Source: Nymphaea colorata (Eukaryota; Streptophyta; Magnoliopsida; Nymphaeales; Nymphaeaceae). From it: 64,000 bases of DNA. The notes under the pieces were generated by a model that did not search any database, was not told where the DNA came from, and worked only from the letters and a program-made list of their open reading frames with translations. This document shows positions 60,988-64,000 of the stretch, piece after piece. Positions within the stretch are counted from its first letter, which is position 1; each line of letters starts with the position of its first letter. The DNA is taken from the NCBI RefSeq assembly GCF_008831285.2, contig NC_045148.1, positions 22,375,002-22,439,001 of the forward strand, read 5' to 3'. The position numbers and the translations under genes are program-made.

Positions 60988-63905
60988 TCAACCTTGGAGA
61001 CCAACTGAGGTTAAACATAATCTCAGCTTCTCAGCAGTCGCTGGCTTTGTCAACATATCTGCTGGATTTTCTGTTCCACGAACCTTTTCAAGAGATAGTA
61101 TCTTCTCTTCCAACAAATCTCTAATGAAATGATACTTCAATTCAATATGCTTTGTTCTAGCATGGAACACTGGATTCTTGGCTAAATGAATTGCACTTTT
61201 TCTGTCACACGAGAGAACACTCTTATCTTCCTTTACATGCAATTCTTTTAGAATAGTCTCTAGCCAAATCATCTCTTTACTGGCTTCTGTAATTGTAATA
61301 TATTCAGCTTCAGTAGTAGACAACGCAACAACTTTTTGAAGTTGTGAAACCCAACTCACACAGGTTCCTCCTAGGGTGTAAATGTACTCGGTGGTACTCC
61401 TCCTACTATCAAGATCACCACCTAAATCTACATCTACAAAGCCATGCAAAAGTAATTCATTTTTCTTAAAACAAAGGCTCATACCTAAAGTTCCTTTCAA
61501 ATATCATAATATCCACTTCACAGCCTCCCAATGTTTTTTTTCAGACTCAGCCACCTATCAGCTCACTGCTCCCACTGCTTGTGATATGTCTGGTCTAGTG
61601 CATACCATAGCATACATCAAGCTACCAACTGCTGAAGCATATGGAATCCTTGACATTTCTTCATGTTCTTCATCTGTCTTAGGTGACAAATCCTTGGACA
61701 ATTTGAAATGACTAGCAAGAGGCGTACTAACAGGTTTAACAACTTGCATCTTAAACCTGCACAAGATCTTCTCAATATAATTTTGTTGAGATAAATTTAA
61801 GGTACCTGTCTTACTGTCTCTACTAATTCTCATCCTGAGGATTTGTTTCACAGCGCCTAGATCTTTCATTTCAAACTCCTTTGATCGTTGTTCTTTCAAG
61901 GAATTGATCTCTTGCAAATTTGAGCCTGGAATAAGCATATCATCCACATATAATAGTAAAATGATATAACAACTTTCAAAGTTCTTGAAATTGCAATAGT
62001 GATCCATATCACACTTCTTAAAAGCATTTCTCCCCACGAAGTTATCACACTTTTTGTACCACTGTCTTGGTGTCTGCTTCAAACCATAGAGACTCTTTTC
62101 TAACTTGCATACAAGACTTTCCTTTCCTAGTACATGGAAAACCTTCAGGTAGCACCATATAAATATCTTCCTCCAAATCCCTATGAAGGAATGCCGTTTT
62201 TACATCTAGTTGCTCTATATATATATTTTCAGCTGCAACTAAACTTAATACCAATCTTATAGTAGTTAGTTTTACAACAGGAGAGAAAATTTCTGCATAA
62301 TCTATACCTTCTTTCTGTTGAAAACCTTTCACTAATAACCTTGCTTTATACCTTTTTCTTTCATCTGCTTCTTCTTTAATCCTATATACCAATTTGTTTT
62401 GCAATGCCTTCTTCCTACAAGGAAGCTCAGTTAATTTCCATATTCTGTTATTATGTAGAGAGTCCATCTCTTCTTTCATAGCTAACTCCCACTTAACTGA
62501 ATCGGTAACCTACATTGGTTCATCAAAACATTTGGGTTCTCTAGCATCAGTTAACAACAAGTAATGTAAGTAAGGAGAATACCTTCGATTTTGTTTTGGC
62601 CTTCTACATGATCTCCTCAATGGAGGTTGGGATGTGCTTGGCTATTGTTCCATTTGACTGTTTTCAACTTGAGTCTTAATTGCAACATCATCTTCAGAGA
62701 CATCTTCAAGTTTTACAATGTCTTTATTTGTGTCATGATGTTCATTCTTCTCAAACATAAGACTATCATTGTCTTTGTACAGAGCCATCTCATTGAACAC
62801 TACATCATTCTATCTAATACTTATCTTCACTTTATCATCCCAAAAACGATACCAAAACTCATCATTTCCATAACCAATGAAATAACATTTCCTGGACTTA
62901 GGATCTAATTTATCTCTTTTATCCGAGTCTTTTCGGTTTGATTTTCTACTTCTGCTTTCCACCTTTTAAAAACATTAAACACGTCAGATTTATGCTTGAG
63001 AAAATAGAATCATACCTTTCTGGTACAATCCTCAATAAATGTGACATAGTATAGAGATCCTCCAAGAGAACGAACTGGAGCTGGTCCCCAAACATCAGTA
63101 TGCACCAACTCTAACTTTTCCTTCTTTGGAGGCCGTCCAACTTTGGAGAAGGTGACCATTTTCTGTTTTCCAAAGACACAGTCATCACATAACCCAATGT
63201 CTACAGATTTCAAGTCATGCAACTTGTTATTTGTTGCCATGATCTTCATTCCATTCTCACATATATGCCTAAGCCTGCAATGCCATAACAAGGATTTATT
63301 TTCACATTTCGCCACAGCCACTATGTCTTTCATTTCTACGGCCATGTACAATGTGCCAAGTTTGTGACCTCCTGCTATAACCATAGCACCTTTGGTTATC
63401 TTCCAATCTCCTCCAACAAAGGTAGTAATATAGCCTTCATCATCTAACTGTCCGACTGAAATGAGATTTCTCTTCAACCCTAGGACATGTCTGACATCTT
63501 TTAACTTCCATACAAGTCCATTCTGCATTTTAATGTGAACCTCACCTTTCTATACAATATCCAGAGGTTCATCATTCACAAGGTATACTTCTCCAAATTT
63601 TTTTGCAACATAGTTGTGCATACTTTCATTAGAATACGTCGAATGAAAAGATGCACCAGAGTCTAAAATCCAAGACTCTATGGAACTATGTGCACTCAAA
63701 GCAAGTGCATCAGCTATATCTTCTGTTGCTGCATTTGCTGAATCATCCTCACGATTTGGGTTCTTCTTTTTCAACAACCTCCAATATCTTTTTTGGTGTC
63801 CTGGCTTACCACAGTTCCAACAGCCATCACTTCGAGGTTTGGATTGACTCCTTGCCTTAGATTTGGACCTTCCATGCTCTTAGTAGCATTGATTAGTTCT
63901 GTCGC
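60988..63905 (-). pseudogene. Copia-4 gag-pol remnant
   Basis: In minus-strand order: gag zinc knuckle near 63790-63830 (CWNCGKPGHQKRYW, with the last Cys position Trp), protease (SWILDSGASFHST, about 63650-63690), a stop near 63549, pre-integrase (LWHCRLRHICENG, CDDCVFGKQ), the start of integrase (HTDVWGPAPV), deletion of the integrase core, reverse transcriptase at 61558-62479 in two frames (YKARLLVKGFQQKEGID, DVKTAFLHRDLEEDIYM, YVDDMLIPG), and RNase H at 60988-61500 ([39 protein letters not shown]). Stops and frameshifts lie near 62480, 62080 and 61520. It cannot be autonomous. Confidence 0.93.
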
Positions 63906-64000
63906 TATTTTGAACATTTAGGGCAGAACCAAGAGGTTCTTCTACGTCCCTTCTGCGAATGTCCTCACTAAGTATTAAATCTCAAATGCCACGAAACTTC

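Larger units (their letters stand above)
60631..64000 (-). mobile_element. Copia-4: Ty1/Copia element on the minus strand, 5' end outside the window
   Basis: The 3' LTR is 60631-60912. On the minus strand a purine-rich tract and pol follow back to gag at the window edge. The flank ATCTC (60626-60630) is the candidate target duplication; its partner is beyond 64000. Same family as Copia-1 by RNase H and LTR. The integrase catalytic core is deleted: minus-strand sequence passes from FIEDCTRKV and a short following stretch straight to KSRKCYFIGYG near 62910-62940, with no DNGGEY region. Confidence 0.95.

Noticed and set aside
62627-62908. 93-residue plus-strand ORF near the right edge
   Set aside because: It is antisense to Copia-4 pol. 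The minus strand reads FIGYGNDEFWYRFWDDKV there, which is pol sequence.

Overview
The window is nuclear DNA from a flowering plant. The evidence is spliced genes with GT-AG introns, cysteine-rich receptor-like kinases (CRKs: two DUF26/Gnk2 domains, a membrane helix and a Ser/Thr kinase, a land-plant family), several Ty1/Copia retrotransposons, a LINE fragment, and AT-rich spacer with TA and CT microsatellites. I cannot name the species. No bacterial, organellar, CRISPR, tRNA or rRNA features were seen.

In essence this is a tandem array of CRK genes, all on the + strand, in different states of birth and decay. In order: psiCRK-1 (844-1499, ectodomain and membrane exon, cut on its left by a Copia element); psiCRK-2 (7841-9030, C-lobe kinase exons of a more distant subfamily); psiCRK-3 (14527-16465, broken ectodomain, a solo LTR and the last kinase exon only); psiCRK-4 (18343-28507, kinase exons without ectodomain, split by a full-length Copia element); a CRK 5' end only (29650-30005); CRK-5 (31842-33025, ectodomain plus membrane exon, no kinase); CRK-6 (34800-45817, all exons open, about 735 aa, with a Copia element in an intron); CRK-7 (49951-55887, all exons open, about 722 aa); psiCRK-8 (59869-60630, lost start, nonsense codon, Copia insertion). 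Only CRK-6 and CRK-7 look able to make a complete receptor kinase.

Mobile elements: Copia-1 (left edge, +) and Copia-4 (right edge, -) belong to one family, and each sits in a CRK exon. Copia-2 (18729-24138) is full length with a perfect 5-bp target duplication and one long frame broken only by three stop codons. Copia-3 (38761-43569) is an older, internally deleted element in the large kinase intron of CRK-6. A 715-bp solo LTR with target duplication lies in psiCRK-3. A decayed LINE reverse transcriptase lies on the - strand near 5 kb.

Promoter blocks, introns and 3' flanks are shared among the CRK copies, so past rearrangements can be read at base level: a microhomology joint at 15.94 kb, a 3'-flank-to-kinase joint near 17.92 kb, and a 0.97-kb tandem duplication in a psiCRK-4 intron whose spacer is patched from two other parts of the cluster. 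By family knowledge, intact CRKs are plasma-membrane receptors in immune and oxidative-stress signalling. Truncated copies such as CRK-5 could act as secreted or kinase-less forms, but that is inference.
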